In this document: piece after piece, positions 1 through 9,541 of the stretch
Position numbering within the stretch: the first letter of the stretch is position 1
How the letters are laid out: the number at the start of each line of letters is the position of its first letter
Source of the DNA: Dictyoglomus sp.
GTDB taxonomy: Bacteria > Dictyoglomota > Dictyoglomia > Dictyoglomales > Dictyoglomaceae
Direction: 5' to 3'
Assembly: GCA_025060475.1 (NCBI GenBank)
Contig: JANXBZ010000011.1
Span: 1-64,000, forward strand
DNA length: 64,000 nucleotides
Position numbers and translations under genes: made by a program
Notes under the pieces: generated by a model
The model's database searches: none
What the model was told of the DNA's origin: nothing
Seen by the model: the letters and a program-made list of their open reading frames with translations, nothing else

Positions 1-107
1 AAATAGAAAGGTATGCAGAAGAAGTAAGAAGAGTTTTAAATCCTGTCTGGATTGAAGAGTTTGGTGGAAAAGCACCTATGGAGGAGAAAGAAGAAGTGAA
101 GGTATAA
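1..107 (+). CDS. C-terminal end of an unidentified protein (partial)
   Basis: An open frame enters the window (first full codon at base 3) and ends with TAA at 105-107, directly against the ATG of the next gene at 108. The 34 visible residues are charged and include the stretch NPVWIEEFGGKAP. They are too few to identify the family. The zero-base junction suggests the same operon as the glycerol-1-phosphate dehydrogenase gene. In Bacillus, araM lies in an arabinose operon next to a HAD phosphatase, but nothing here confirms that arrangement. Confidence 0.6.
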   Translation, partial: IERYAEEVRRVLNPVWIEEFGGKAPMEEKEEVKV

Positions 108-1319
108 ATGTTGGAATGGGATGAAGATTTTAAGAAGTTAATTTGTTTTTTGAAATATCAAAAAGAAAAGCCTTTTTTAATTTGTGATGAAAATACTTAT
201 AAGGTTTGTGGAGATTATATTTCGAAAGAATTAGAAAAACAAAAAAGAGAGTATGATTTATTAATTCTTCCAGGAAACTCTTCTTCTGACGAAAAAAGTA
301 TCTGTAAAGTTTTATTAAATACTGAAGAGAACTCATTAATAGTTTCCATAGGATCTGGAAGTATAACTGATACTGCAAGATTTGTGGCTTATAAACAAAA
401 ACTAAGATTTGTTTCTGTTCCTACAGCTCCTTCAATGGATGGATACGCATCACCTGTTTCCGCTCTTACTATTGATGGTTTAAAAACAACAGTTTTAGCT
501 AAACCTCCCGAAAAAATCTTTGTAAATTTTAATATTATAAAAAACTCACCTGATATATTAAAAAAAGCTGGTTTTGGAGACTTAATGGGTAAATATACTG
601 CTCTCTCCGATTGGATGCTTTCTAATATCTTAACAGGTGAGAATATAAATTTAAATGTAGTAAATGAAATGTATGATGCTTGTGAAAATACATTAAAAAG
701 CATAGAAAAAGAAGATTTTGAAAAATTGCTTCTTGAAGGACTTGTTAAGTCGGGGAAACTAATGATAGTTGTGGGAAATTCAAGACCAGCATCAGGTTCT
801 GAGCATCATTTAGCTCATTATTTAGAATTTTTAGGATATAATTTGTTTCATGGTATAAAAGTTGGTATTTCAACTTTATACATAATTCGCCTTTATAAAA
901 ATCTTTTGAAGATTGATTTAGATGATTTCAGAAACAATATTGCATATTCCATTGAAGATTGGAAAAAAGAGATTAAAAATAATTTTCCCAATATTTATGA
1001 TAAAATTATTAAAGAAAATATTGAAAGACTAAAAAAAATGAATGATCCAAGTTTTAGAAGAGAAATGATTAAAAAAATTAAAGAGAATATTAAAAAAATA
1101 TATTCAATTGTTGAAACTTTAGATAAAAAAGAAAAAGAAATTTTAGAGGGTTATAAAAAAATAAATTTTTCGATAACTTTAGAGGACTGGGGAATTAAAA
1201 AAGAGGACTTAAGAAGAGCAATAATCTATTCTCTATATATTCGTGATAGATTCTCAATTCTAACCTTATATCAAATGTTAGGAATATTAAAAGAAGAGGC
1301 AGAAAAGATTATTTCATAA
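108..1319 (+). CDS. araM: sn-glycerol-1-phosphate dehydrogenase, AraM/EgsA-like
   Basis: A 403-residue member of the iron-ADH/glycerol dehydrogenase superfamily. These enzymes reduce dihydroxyacetone phosphate to sn-glycerol-1-phosphate with NAD(P)H. The nucleotide-binding motif GSGSITDTA is at 82-90, followed by the family's SVPTAPSMDGYASP block (103-116). Likely metal ligands are Asp158 in GFGDLMGKY, a His in SEHHLAHYLE (231-240) and His248 in LFHGIKVG. The C-terminal 130 residues are lysine-rich and helical. The ATG directly follows the stop codon of the upstream gene, so translation is probably coupled. In archaea this enzyme makes the ether-lipid backbone, and in Bacillus AraM feeds heptaprenylglyceryl phosphate synthesis. 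Which applies here cannot be told from the window. Confidence 0.85.
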   Translation: MLEWDEDFKKLICFLKYQKEKPFLICDENTYKVCGDYISKELEKQKREYDLLILPGNSSSDEKSICKVLLNTEENSLIVSIGSGSITDTARFVAYKQKLRFVSVPTAPSMDGYASPVSALTIDGLKTTVLAKPPEKIFVNFNIIKNSPDILKKAGFGDLMGKYTALSDWMLSNILTGENINLNVVNEMYDACENTLKSIEKEDFEKLLLEGLVKSGKLMIVVGNSRPASGSEHHLAHYLEFLGYNLFHGIKVGISTLYIIRLYKNLLKIDLDDFRNNIAYSIEDWKKEIKNNFPNIYDKIIKENIERLKKMNDPSFRREMIKKIKENIKKIYSIVETLDKKEKEILEGYKKINFSITLEDWGIKKEDLRRAIIYSLYIRDRFSILTLYQMLGILKEEAEKIIS

Positions 1320-1332
1320 GGGGAAATAGCTT

Positions 1333-4300
1333 TTGAGAAAAAACATAGGAATTATTGTAAATGCACTTTATGAAAGTTATCAGCTAAAAATACTTTCTGG
1401 AGCATTTACTGCAGGAAAGAAATTAAATGTAAACCTATTTACTTTTGTAGGGGGCTCCTTAAATCCTGACCCTGAAAGTTTACAGAGGAACCAGATATAT
1501 AATCTCATATCAAAGGAAAGTCTCCATGGTCTTATTATATTGGGATTAGTAGTAGGTTTTAACCTTCCTAAAAATAAAATTGCTGAATTTTATAATAATT
1601 TCTCAAAAGAATTACCTATTGTAAGTATAGGTTTAAATTTAGAAAATATTCCTAGTATAATCGTGGATAATGAATTGGGATTTAAAGAACTCTTAATCCA
1701 TATTATTGAAAAACATAAATACAAAAAAATTGCCTTTGTTAAAGGACCATCTAATAATGAAGAAGCCCAATCAAGATATGAGACTTTTATGGAGATTATG
1801 GAATATTATGGGATTAAAATAGATGATAATTTTATATTTGAAGGAGATTTTTCTGAAACTGCTGGGATAAATGCAATTAGGACCTTTCTCGATGAAAGAA
1901 AACTATTTCCTGATGCTATTATTTTTTCTAATGATACAATGGCAATTTCTGCTCTTAATGAGTTGAAAAGAAGAGGGATAAAAGTCCCACAAGATATTGC
2001 TATAACTGGATTTGATGATATAGAGGAAGCAAACCTTGTAGATCCACCTCTTACCACGGTATATCAGCCTCTTTATGATCTAGGCTTTAAATCTGTAGAA
2101 ACATGTTATTCTATGATTTCAGGAGAAAAAGTGCATGATAAAATTATTCTTCCTACAAAAGTTAAAATTAGAGATTCCTGTGGTTGTAAACTTTTATTTG
2201 ATAGAAAAAAAGTAGAACCTTTAGAGAAAGACAAGTTAAATAGTTTTAAAGATTTAAGAAATTTAAAAGAACAATTTCTTAAATATATAGAGAGAAATTT
2301 AAAATTCTATGATAAAGAAATAACTCCATCTTTAGAAAAGCTTTATTTATCATTTATAAATGATCTTGAAGAAAAAACTCAAAGAGATTTTCTTGAGAAT
2401 TTAGAAAATTTTTTAAAAGAAGAAAAAAAGAATTTAGAAATTTATCATGAGTTCATATCTCTTCTTAGGAAATTTCTCTATCCCTATTTAAATGATACTC
2501 TTCTTATTATGGCAGAAAATTTATGGCACCAAGCAACAATTATAGTTAGTAATATTTCAGATAGAATTCAGAAATTAGAGAGAGTCAAAAGTCAACAACA
2601 AACCATACAAATTACAGGAATCGGAGTAGACTTTATTACAACCTTTAAATTAGAACATCTTCTTGATAGTATTTCCTCAAGACTATTGACCCTTGAGATT
2701 CCATCTTTTTATATTTCCTTATACGAAGATAAAATTCCCCCTTTTAAAAAAGCAAGACTAATTCTTGCGGTTAATGATGGAAAAAGATTGAGAGAGACAA
2801 ATATTAACTATCTCTTAAAGGAAATAATACCTCAAAAATATCTTCCTAAGAGAAGATTTACAATGATTGTTGAGCCTCTATTCTTCCAGAATAATCCTCT
2901 TGGTTTTGCTATTTTTGAGGTAGGTCCAGAAATAGGAATAATATATGAAAATCTAAGATCTCAAATTAGTTCAGCTATTCAAGGAGCTTTAATCTTTGAG
3001 GAGAGGGAAAAATTTATAAATGAACTAACTACTATTAATAAAATTGGAAGCACAATTACTTCTACTATTGAGTCAGATCTTCTTTGGGACTTAGTTATAA
3101 AAGAGATTTCAAAAATTTTTGAATATTCTGCTTTTTATATAATTCTATGTAAGGAAAACCATACCAAATTTAAAATAGTTGCTAAGGATATAAAAGAGAA
3201 TATTAAAAAAGACTTGTCTTCTACAGAAATAGATTTAATATTGAAGATCTTGGAAAAGAAAAAAGCAAGATGGAAAAGAAGCAAGGATGGTATGATCAAA
3301 TCCTTCTTAGGAGTTCCTATTATATTAGGAGAAAAAGTTAAGGGGGCTTTAATTCTTGAGCATTTTGAAAAGGATAATTTATATAATGCACATAGTATTG
3401 ATATTTTATCTATCATTTCCGATTTTATTGCCGTTGCTGTAGAAAATATTCACCTCTTTGAAGAAATAGAAAAACTAGCCATATTGGATCCTCTAACAGG
3501 TGTCTTGAATAGAAGAGGATTTGAAGAAATATATCAAAAGGAAATATCAAGGGCTAAAAGATATAATAGACCTTTATCGGTCATGATTCTTGATATGGAT
3601 GATTTTAAATTATTAAATGATACCTATGGACATCTTTTTGGAGATCAAATTTTAAAAGAAATAGCAAATCTTCTTAAAAAAGCCTGTAGAAAAGGAGATA
3701 CTATAGGAAGATATGGAGGAGATGAATTTGCTATAATCTTACCTGAAACCAATATCGAAGATAGCAATAAAGTTGCTGAGAGAATTCTAAGAAAGATAAA
3801 GAATAATCCCATTATAACCCCAAATAAAAAAAAGATTTCTTTAAAGATAAGTATAGGAATAGCCTCTTATCCAGAAGATACACTGGAACCTGAGAAATTA
3901 CTTGCCTTAGCAGATACAGCTATGTATAAAGCAAAAATTTATGGAGGTGGACAATATTCCTACTTTTCTTCCCCATCAAGGATTTCTATTTTAAAGGAAA
4001 TTCCTAAATTTGATATATTTTTAGGATTAATAAATGCTATAGATCACAAAGATAATTACACTTTTACCCATTGCCAAGATGTAGCAAAATATGCTTATAA
4101 ATTAGGTGAAAAATTGAAACTTTCTAAAGAAGAACTTGAAATTCTCAATTTAGCGGGAAGACTTCATGATATCGGTAAAATTGGGATACCCTCAGAAATA
4201 TTAAAAAAGCCTGGTCCTCTTTCGGAAAGTGAGTGGAACATTATAAAGGAACACCCAAGACTTGGATATCTTATTCTCAGTCAGATTCCTAAAATGGAAA

Positions 4301-4563
4301 AGCTTTTAAATGCAGTTCTTTATCATCATGAAAGGTATGATGGTAAAGGTTATCCTCAAAATCTTCAAGGAGAAGATATACCATTATTTGCAAGAATTCT
4401 TGCACTTGCAGATGCATACTCCGCTATGAGATCCGATAGACCTTATAGAATGGCTCTTACTAAAAGACAAATAATTAAAGAAATTCAAAAAAATGCAGGG
4501 AAGCAATTTGATCCTGAATTAGCAAAAATTTTTACCAATCTCATTGAAAAGGGTGAAGTTTAA
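1333..4563 (+). CDS. Sugar-sensor-like GAF/GGDEF/HD-GYP protein (c-di-GMP turnover)
   Basis: A 1076-residue multidomain protein starting at TTG after an AAGGGG site. Residues 1-285 match the LacI/PurR-type periplasmic-binding fold (GFDDIEEANLVDPPLTTV near 230) but have no helix-turn-helix. A long helical linker follows, then a GAF-like region (about 560-700). The GGDEF domain (715-870) has an intact GGDEF active site at 795-799 and the RxxD inhibitory site at 786-789 (RKGD), as expected for an active, product-inhibited diguanylate cyclase. The HD-GYP domain (885-1070) has HD at 945-946 and GYP at 1006-1008, as expected for an active c-di-GMP phosphodiesterase. I see no signal peptide or membrane segment, so it should be cytosolic. 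The ligand of the N-terminal domain is unknown; a sugar or purine is an inference from the fold. Confidence 0.88.
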   Translation: MRKNIGIIVNALYESYQLKILSGAFTAGKKLNVNLFTFVGGSLNPDPESLQRNQIYNLISKESLHGLIILGLVVGFNLPKNKIAEFYNNFSKELPIVSIGLNLENIPSIIVDNELGFKELLIHIIEKHKYKKIAFVKGPSNNEEAQSRYETFMEIMEYYGIKIDDNFIFEGDFSETAGINAIRTFLDERKLFPDAIIFSNDTMAISALNELKRRGIKVPQDIAITGFDDIEEANLVDPPLTTVYQPLYDLGFKSVETCYSMISGEKVHDKIILPTKVKIRDSCGCKLLFDRKKVEPLEKDKLNSFKDLRNLKEQFLKYIERNLKFYDKEITPSLEKLYLSFINDLEEKTQRDFLENLENFLKEEKKNLEIYHEFISLLRKFLYPYLNDTLLIMAENLWHQATIIVSNISDRIQKLERVKSQQQTIQITGIGVDFITTFKLEHLLDSISSRLLTLEIPSFYISLYEDKIPPFKKARLILAVNDGKRLRETNINYLLKEIIPQKYLPKRRFTMIVEPLFFQNNPLGFAIFEVGPEIGIIYENLRSQISSAIQGALIFEEREKFINELTTINKIGSTITSTIESDLLWDLVIKEISKIFEYSAFYIILCKENHTKFKIVAKDIKENIKKDLSSTEIDLILKILEKKKARWKRSKDGMIKSFLGVPIILGEKVKGALILEHFEKDNLYNAHSIDILSIISDFIAVAVENIHLFEEIEKLAILDPLTGVLNRRGFEEIYQKEISRAKRYNRPLSVMILDMDDFKLLNDTYGHLFGDQILKEIANLLKKACRKGDTIGRYGGDEFAIILPETNIEDSNKVAERILRKIKNNPIITPNKKKISLKISIGIASYPEDTLEPEKLLALADTAMYKAKIYGGGQYSYFSSPSRISILKEIPKFDIFLGLINAIDHKDNYTFTHCQDVAKYAYKLGEKLKLSKEELEILNLAGRLHDIGKIGIPSEILKKPGPLSESEWNIIKEHPRLGYLILSQIPKMEKLLNAVLYHHERYDGKGYPQNLQGEDIPLFARILALADAYSAMRSDRPYRMALTKRQIIKEIQKNAGKQFDPELAKIFTNLIEKGEV

Positions 4564-4605
4564 AACTCTTAAATAAAATTATCAAATTAGAAAGGAGGAA
4601 CTTTA

Positions 4606-5760
4606 ATGAATAAATTTGTTTTTTATAATCCTACTAAAATAATTTTTGGGGTTGATACAACTAATGAAGTAGGGAAGGAAGTTAAAAACTATGGAAAAAA
4701 GGTTTTAATAATATCAGGTCAAGGAAGTATTAAAAAGATTGGACTTTACGATAAAGTAGTAAAAATTTTAAAAGAAGAAATAGAAATTTTTGAGCTTGAG
4801 GGAGTTAAGCCAAATCCAAGGGTTGATCTAGTTAGAAAAGGAATAAAAATGGTTAAAGAAAATAATATTGATCTTTTGCTTGCAGTAGGGGGTGGAAGTG
4901 TTATAGACACAGCAAAAGCAATTTCAGCAGGACTTTCTTATGATGGAGATGTATGGGATCTTTTTAGATACAGAAAACCAATAAAACAAGGTATTCCTAT
5001 TGGAGTAATTTTAACCCTTGCTGCAACAGGTTCGGAAATGAATGGTAATGCAGTTATTTCGAATTTAGAAACCCAAGAAAAGCTTGCTATATCAAGTCCT
5101 TATTTATATCCAAAATTTTCTATCCTTGACCCTAAAAACACAGTGACTGTTCCTTTAAATCATACCTTATATGGTATAGTAGATATTCTGTCCCATGTTT
5201 TTGAACAATATTTTGATAGGACTGAAGGAGCAATTCTTCAAGACAGATTTGCTGAATCAATTATGAAAACCATAATTGAAACTACTCCTAAATTAATTGA
5301 AAATCCAGAAGATATCAACGCAAGAGCTATAATTCTTTGGTGTGGAACCAATGCCCTAAATGGAATAATAGGAGTAGGAAAGGAACAAGATTGGGCTACT
5401 CACTCCATAGAACATGCTATTTCTGCAATATATGATATTCCTCACGGTTTAGGTCTTGCTATTGTATTTCCTCACTGGATGAAATATGTCATTGATGCTA
5501 TACCCCACAAGTTTGCCCAATTTGCAAGAAATGTTTGGAACATTCAAGGTGATGATAATCTTAAAGTAGGATTAGAAGGTATTGAGAAGCTAATAAATTT
5601 CTACGAAAGTATTGGAATTCCTACGAAACTTTCAAAAATAGGAATAAATGAAGAAAAAATAGAAGAAATGGCGGAGAAAGCGACAATTTTTGGACCTATA
5701 GGTAATGTTAAAAGGCTTACAAAGGAAGACGTAATAAATATTTTAAAGATGTGTTTATGA
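4606..5760 (+). CDS. Iron-containing alcohol dehydrogenase, YqhD/butanol dehydrogenase type
   Basis: A 384-residue group III iron alcohol dehydrogenase, probably NADPH-dependent reduction of aldehydes to alcohols. [10 protein letters not shown] is at 95-104. The metal ligands fall at Asp193, His197 ([14 protein letters not shown]), His266 (WATHSIEH) and His280 (DIPHGLG), nearly the same numbers as in E. coli YqhD. A strong GGAGG site precedes the ATG. The gene stands between the c-di-GMP protein and ilvD. Its 3' end overlaps a stretch holding a promoter-like sequence for ilvD. A role in fermentative alcohol formation or aldehyde detoxification is inferred from the family. Confidence 0.88.
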   Translation: MNKFVFYNPTKIIFGVDTTNEVGKEVKNYGKKVLIISGQGSIKKIGLYDKVVKILKEEIEIFELEGVKPNPRVDLVRKGIKMVKENNIDLLLAVGGGSVIDTAKAISAGLSYDGDVWDLFRYRKPIKQGIPIGVILTLAATGSEMNGNAVISNLETQEKLAISSPYLYPKFSILDPKNTVTVPLNHTLYGIVDILSHVFEQYFDRTEGAILQDRFAESIMKTIIETTPKLIENPEDINARAIILWCGTNALNGIIGVGKEQDWATHSIEHAISAIYDIPHGLGLAIVFPHWMKYVIDAIPHKFAQFARNVWNIQGDDNLKVGLEGIEKLINFYESIGIPTKLSKIGINEEKIEEMAEKATIFGPIGNVKRLTKEDVINILKMCL

Positions 5761-5763
5761 ATC

Positions 5764-5793
5764 TTGACATTAGTCTTTTTTTATTGTTAGGAT
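5764..5793 (+). promoter_or_regulatory. Candidate sigma-70 promoter for ilvD
   Basis: TTGACA at 5764-5769 and TAGGAT at 5788-5793 are separated by 18 bases, just after the stop codon of the alcohol dehydrogenase gene. The predicted start of transcription would lie near 5800, ahead of the GGAGGG site at 5811. Confidence 0.45.
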
Positions 5794-5828
5794 TATTAAA
5801 ATTTTCTCTGGGAGGGAAGTTAGAAGTT

Positions 5829-7511
5829 ATGGGAAGAAGCGAACAAGTAAAAAAAGGAATTGAAAAAGCTCCTCATAGGGCTCTTTTTTATGCCATGGGA
5901 TACACCTCTGACGAATTAGAAAGGCCTCTTATTGGAGTAGTGAATTCAGGTAATGAAATGATTCCTGGACATATACATCTGGACATTATAGCTCAGTCGG
6001 TAAAAATGGGAATTTTAGAGGCAGGGGGAACCCCCATGGAATTTAGAGTTATTGGGATATGCGATGGAATTGCTATGGGACATAAAGGGATGAAATACTC
6101 TCTTCCCAGTAGAGAGCTTATCGCGGACTCTATAGAAGCTATGGTAGAAGCCTATCAACTTGACGGAATGATTCTTTTAACGAACTGTGACAAGATTGTT
6201 CCAGGAATGATTATGGCGATGGCAAGATTAAATCTTCCTTCCCTTATACTCAGTGGGGGTCCAATGTTGGCAGGCAGATGGAGAGGAAAAGATGTAGATT
6301 TAATTAGCGTATTTGAAGGAATTGGACAAGTTAAAACAGGAAAACTGAAAGAAGAAGAACTTAATGAGCTAGAACAATTTGCATGTCCTGGATGTGGTTC
6401 TTGTTCGGGAATGTTTACTGCAAATACTATGAATTGTTTATCTGAAGCTTTAGGTTTAGCTCTCCCTTATAATGGAACTTTACCTGCAGCCTACGATGGA
6501 ATGAGAAAAAGATTATCAAAGGAGGCAGGCGAAAGAATTGTTCAATTGGTAAAGGAGGGAATAAAAGTAAGAGATATATTAACAAAAACAGCTTTTGAAA
6601 ATGCCATTGCTGTTGATATGGCTCTTGGAGGATCTACAAACACAGTGCTTCATCTTCTTGCTATCGCAAAGGAAGCTAAAGTAGATCTTTCTCTTGATGT
6701 TTTTCAAAGAATAAGCGAAAAAACTCCAAATATCTGTAAATTAAGCCCAGCATCTTCTCAGCATATTCAAGATCTTCATGAAGCAGGAGGAATCCCCGCA
6801 GTCATGAAGGAACTCTTAAGGGGAAATCTCATAGATCCTTCTGCCCTTACTGTTTCTGGAAAGACTATTGGAGAAATAGCCATGAATGCTGTTATAAGGG
6901 ATAGAAATGTAATTAGGCCTCTTGAAGATCCTTATGCTCCTGATGGGGGTATAACTATATTATATGGAAATTTAGCACCTGAAGGGGCTGTAGTAAAAAA
7001 ATCTGCAGTGAGTCCCAAAATGTTGAAACATTCAGGACCAGCAAGAGTTTTTAACAGTGAAGAAGAAGCTATAAAGGAAATTTATGCTGGAAAAATTAAA
7101 AAGGGAGATGTAGTGGTAATAAGATATGAGGGACCAAAAGGAGGACCTGGAATGAGAGAAATGTTGGGACCAACATCTGCTCTTTCGGGTATGGGACTTG
7201 ATGAGGATGTAGCATTAATAACTGATGGAAGATTTTCAGGAGGAAGTAGAGGAGCAGCGATAGGGCATATTTCTCCAGAAGCAGCAGAAGGAGGGCCTAT
7301 AGCCCTTCTTAGAGATAAAGATATTATTGAAATAGATATTCCAAATAGAAAATTAAATGTAATGTTAGATGAGGAAGAACTTAAAAATAGAAAAAAAGAA
7401 TGGAAACCTTTAAAGAGGGAAATTGAATTTAGTTATTTAAAAAGATACTCTGCTTTGGTAACATCTGCAAGCTATGGTGCTGTATTAAAAGATTTGTATG
7501 AAGAATTCTAA
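5829..7511 (+). CDS. ilvD: Dihydroxy-acid dehydratase
   Basis: A 560-residue IlvD that dehydrates 2,3-dihydroxy-isovalerate and -methylvalerate in valine, isoleucine and leucine synthesis. I start it at the ATG at 5829, behind GGAGGG (5811-5816). An in-frame upstream ATG at 5751 would overlap the previous gene and add a hydrophobic tail not found in the family. Cysteines of the Fe-S cluster are Cys120 ([10 protein letters not shown]) and Cys192 ([11 protein letters not shown], 186-196). The position that holds a third cysteine in [2Fe-2S] enzymes reads PGH (46-48), as in the E. coli enzyme, so an oxygen-sensitive [4Fe-4S] cluster is likely. The substrate motif [10 protein letters not shown] is at 79-88. 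No other branched-chain amino-acid gene is in the window. Confidence 0.95.
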   Translation: MGRSEQVKKGIEKAPHRALFYAMGYTSDELERPLIGVVNSGNEMIPGHIHLDIIAQSVKMGILEAGGTPMEFRVIGICDGIAMGHKGMKYSLPSRELIADSIEAMVEAYQLDGMILLTNCDKIVPGMIMAMARLNLPSLILSGGPMLAGRWRGKDVDLISVFEGIGQVKTGKLKEEELNELEQFACPGCGSCSGMFTANTMNCLSEALGLALPYNGTLPAAYDGMRKRLSKEAGERIVQLVKEGIKVRDILTKTAFENAIAVDMALGGSTNTVLHLLAIAKEAKVDLSLDVFQRISEKTPNICKLSPASSQHIQDLHEAGGIPAVMKELLRGNLIDPSALTVSGKTIGEIAMNAVIRDRNVIRPLEDPYAPDGGITILYGNLAPEGAVVKKSAVSPKMLKHSGPARVFNSEEEAIKEIYAGKIKKGDVVVIRYEGPKGGPGMREMLGPTSALSGMGLDEDVALITDGRFSGGSRGAAIGHISPEAAEGGPIALLRDKDIIEIDIPNRKLNVMLDEEELKNRKKEWKPLKREIEFSYLKRYSALVTSASYGAVLKDLYEEF

Positions 7512-7528
7512 CAAAGGGAGGTTAAGAA

Positions 7529-8506
7529 ATGATAATAACTGTGGTAGATCATTATCCAAAAATTCCAAACCCCCCAAAAGAACCTAAATTAAGAAAAGCA
7601 ATTCATGCGTATGATCAAGGAAAAATAACAAAAGAAGAACTAGATAAAGTATTTGATGAGGTAACAAAAGAAGTAATAGAAGAACAGATATCTTTAGGAA
7701 TAGAATTGATAACTGATGGACAAATAAGATGGGAAGATGGACAAAGCTATATTGGAAGAAAACTTGAGGGGGTTGAGATTGGTGGACTTTTTAGATATTT
7801 TGATAATAATACTTATTATAGACAACCAATAATAAAAGGAGAAATAAAGTGGAAAGAGCCAATAATATTAGAAGATTGGAAAAAGGCTCAAAATTGGGCA
7901 AAAAATATACCAGTAAAAGCAGTGTTAACAGGTCCCTATACCCTGGCAAGATTAAGTAGAGACGAATATTATAAAGATTTAGGAAAATTAGCTTTAGCAT
8001 ATACAAAGGCTCTTTTGGAAGAAGTAAAATTACTGGAGCAGAATAAAGTCCCTTATCTTCAATTTAATGAACCGTCTATTCAATATTATCCTGAAGATTT
8101 TGATCTATTCCTAAATTTATATAAAGAATTTAGAAAAGTTTATTCAGGTAAACTAGCTATATATACTTATTTCTATACTCTTCTTCCTTTGAAAAATAGA
8201 TTGAAGGAACTTCCTATAGATATTTTAGGTGTTGATTTTGTATCAAAAAGAGAGAATTTTGAATTATTAGAGTCTTTTCCAAAGAGTTTAGCTCTTGGCT
8301 ATGGAATTATAGATGCAAGAAATACAAAATTAGAAACGCCAGAGCAAATTGCGAACCTAATAAAAAAGGCTTTAGATTATATTCCCGAAGAAAATCTATA
8401 TGTAAATCCCAGTTGTGGCCTTGAATATTTACCTAGAGAAAGAGCCTACGAGAAACTTCTAAATCTTACTCAAGGAGTTAATTTAGTAAGAGGTGATAGA
8501 AAATGA
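7529..8506 (+). CDS. Methionine synthase (MetE C-terminal)-like protein lacking most zinc ligands
   Basis: A 325-residue protein of the UROD/MetE-like barrel fold, matching only the catalytic half of B12-independent methionine synthase. It is a paralogue of the next gene, sharing LTGPYT (133-138) and NPSCGLEY (293-300). Compared with that neighbour, the zinc site is eroded: the His-x-Cys pair is replaced by Thr213 and Phe215, the Glu by Asp236, and only Cys296 remains. It probably does not bind catalytic zinc as MetE does. It may be a partner subunit of the next protein or have another methyl-transfer role; both are inferences. It has a strong AGGGAGG site and overlaps the next gene by four bases. 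Confidence 0.8.
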   Translation: MIITVVDHYPKIPNPPKEPKLRKAIHAYDQGKITKEELDKVFDEVTKEVIEEQISLGIELITDGQIRWEDGQSYIGRKLEGVEIGGLFRYFDNNTYYRQPIIKGEIKWKEPIILEDWKKAQNWAKNIPVKAVLTGPYTLARLSRDEYYKDLGKLALAYTKALLEEVKLLEQNKVPYLQFNEPSIQYYPEDFDLFLNLYKEFRKVYSGKLAIYTYFYTLLPLKNRLKELPIDILGVDFVSKRENFELLESFPKSLALGYGIIDARNTKLETPEQIANLIKKALDYIPEENLYVNPSCGLEYLPRERAYEKLLNLTQGVNLVRGDRK

Positions 8507-9531
8507 AAGAGATAAAATTACCTATATTACCTACAACATCTGTGGGAAGTTTTCCAAAGCCCGATTATCTAGTAAAGGCAAGAAATCAATATACAAGAGG
8601 ATTAATATCTTACTCTACCCTCCATGAGTTAGAACTAAAAGCAACAGAGGAAGTAATAAAAATGCAAGAAGAAATAGGAGTGGATATTCTTGTTCATGGA
8701 GAAATGGAAAGAGGAGATATGGCCACCTATTTTGCAGAAAATCTAGAAGGATTTACTATTAGTGGACTAGTTAGATCTTACGGAAACAGATATTATAAAA
8801 AGCCTATTGTTATAGGAAAGATAAAAAGAAATAAACCTATAACTATTGATATGTTTAAATATGCTCAAAGTCTTACAAAAAAACCCGTAAAGGGAATGCT
8901 CACTGGACCTTATACTATTGCAGATTGGTCCTTTAATGAATATTACGAGAATAAGAGAGACTTAGTAATTGATCTTGCAGAAGTGATTAATAAAGAAGCT
9001 TTAGATTTAGAAATAGCAGGAGCTTTGTTTATACAGATAGATGAGCCTGCAGTTCCTACTCATCCTGAGGAAATTGATATTGCAAAAGAGGGATTTAAAA
9101 TATCCACAAGAAATTTAAAAAGTTTTCTCATCACTCATATATGTTATGGAGATTTTAGACCTATTTGGAAGGAGGTAATAAATTTTCCTGTTCATCAATT
9201 TGACTTGGAATTTACAAATAATTCAGATAAACTTTATCCCCTTATTGAAAAGAATGGTTTCCCAAAGGAAAAGTATATAGCAGTAGGAGTTATTGATGTT
9301 CATTCCCACAGAATAGAAAGTGTTGAAGAGATAAAGGCTAGAATAAAAGAAGCTTTAAGATATTTTAGGCCTGAACAGATGTTTATAGATCCTGATTGCG
9401 GATTAAAGACAAGAACCTGGGAAGAAGCAAAATCTAAAATGCTAAATATGGTAAAGGCAGTAGAAGAAGTAAGAGAAGAGTTAATAAAAGAAGGTTATCC
9501 CTCAGAAATAATAATAAAAATGGAGGCCTAA
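8503..9531 (+). CDS. Short (core) B12-independent methionine synthase-like protein
   Basis: A 342-residue MetE C-terminal-type protein without the N-terminal half of classical MetE (about 750 residues). All four expected zinc ligands are visible: His212 and Cys214 (THICYGDF), Glu236 (LEFTNN) and Cys299 (DPDCGLKT). LTGPYTIADWSF is at 133-144 and the IDEPAVPTHP substrate loop at 179-188. Short core enzymes of this sort occur in archaea and anaerobic bacteria, and some are thought to take the methyl group from a corrinoid protein rather than a folate. The start overlaps the preceding paralogue by four bases, so the pair is probably made together. The homocysteine acceptor is inferred from the zinc site. 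Confidence 0.85.
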   Translation: MKEIKLPILPTTSVGSFPKPDYLVKARNQYTRGLISYSTLHELELKATEEVIKMQEEIGVDILVHGEMERGDMATYFAENLEGFTISGLVRSYGNRYYKKPIVIGKIKRNKPITIDMFKYAQSLTKKPVKGMLTGPYTIADWSFNEYYENKRDLVIDLAEVINKEALDLEIAGALFIQIDEPAVPTHPEEIDIAKEGFKISTRNLKSFLITHICYGDFRPIWKEVINFPVHQFDLEFTNNSDKLYPLIEKNGFPKEKYIAVGVIDVHSHRIESVEEIKARIKEALRYFRPEQMFIDPDCGLKTRTWEEAKSKMLNMVKAVEEVREELIKEGYPSEIIIKMEA

Positions 9532-9541
9532 GGATATTAAG

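Noticed and set aside
5751-5828. Upstream ATG giving IlvD a hydrophobic N-terminal extension
   Set aside because: It overlaps the previous gene and covers a likely promoter; GGAGGG and homology favour 5829.
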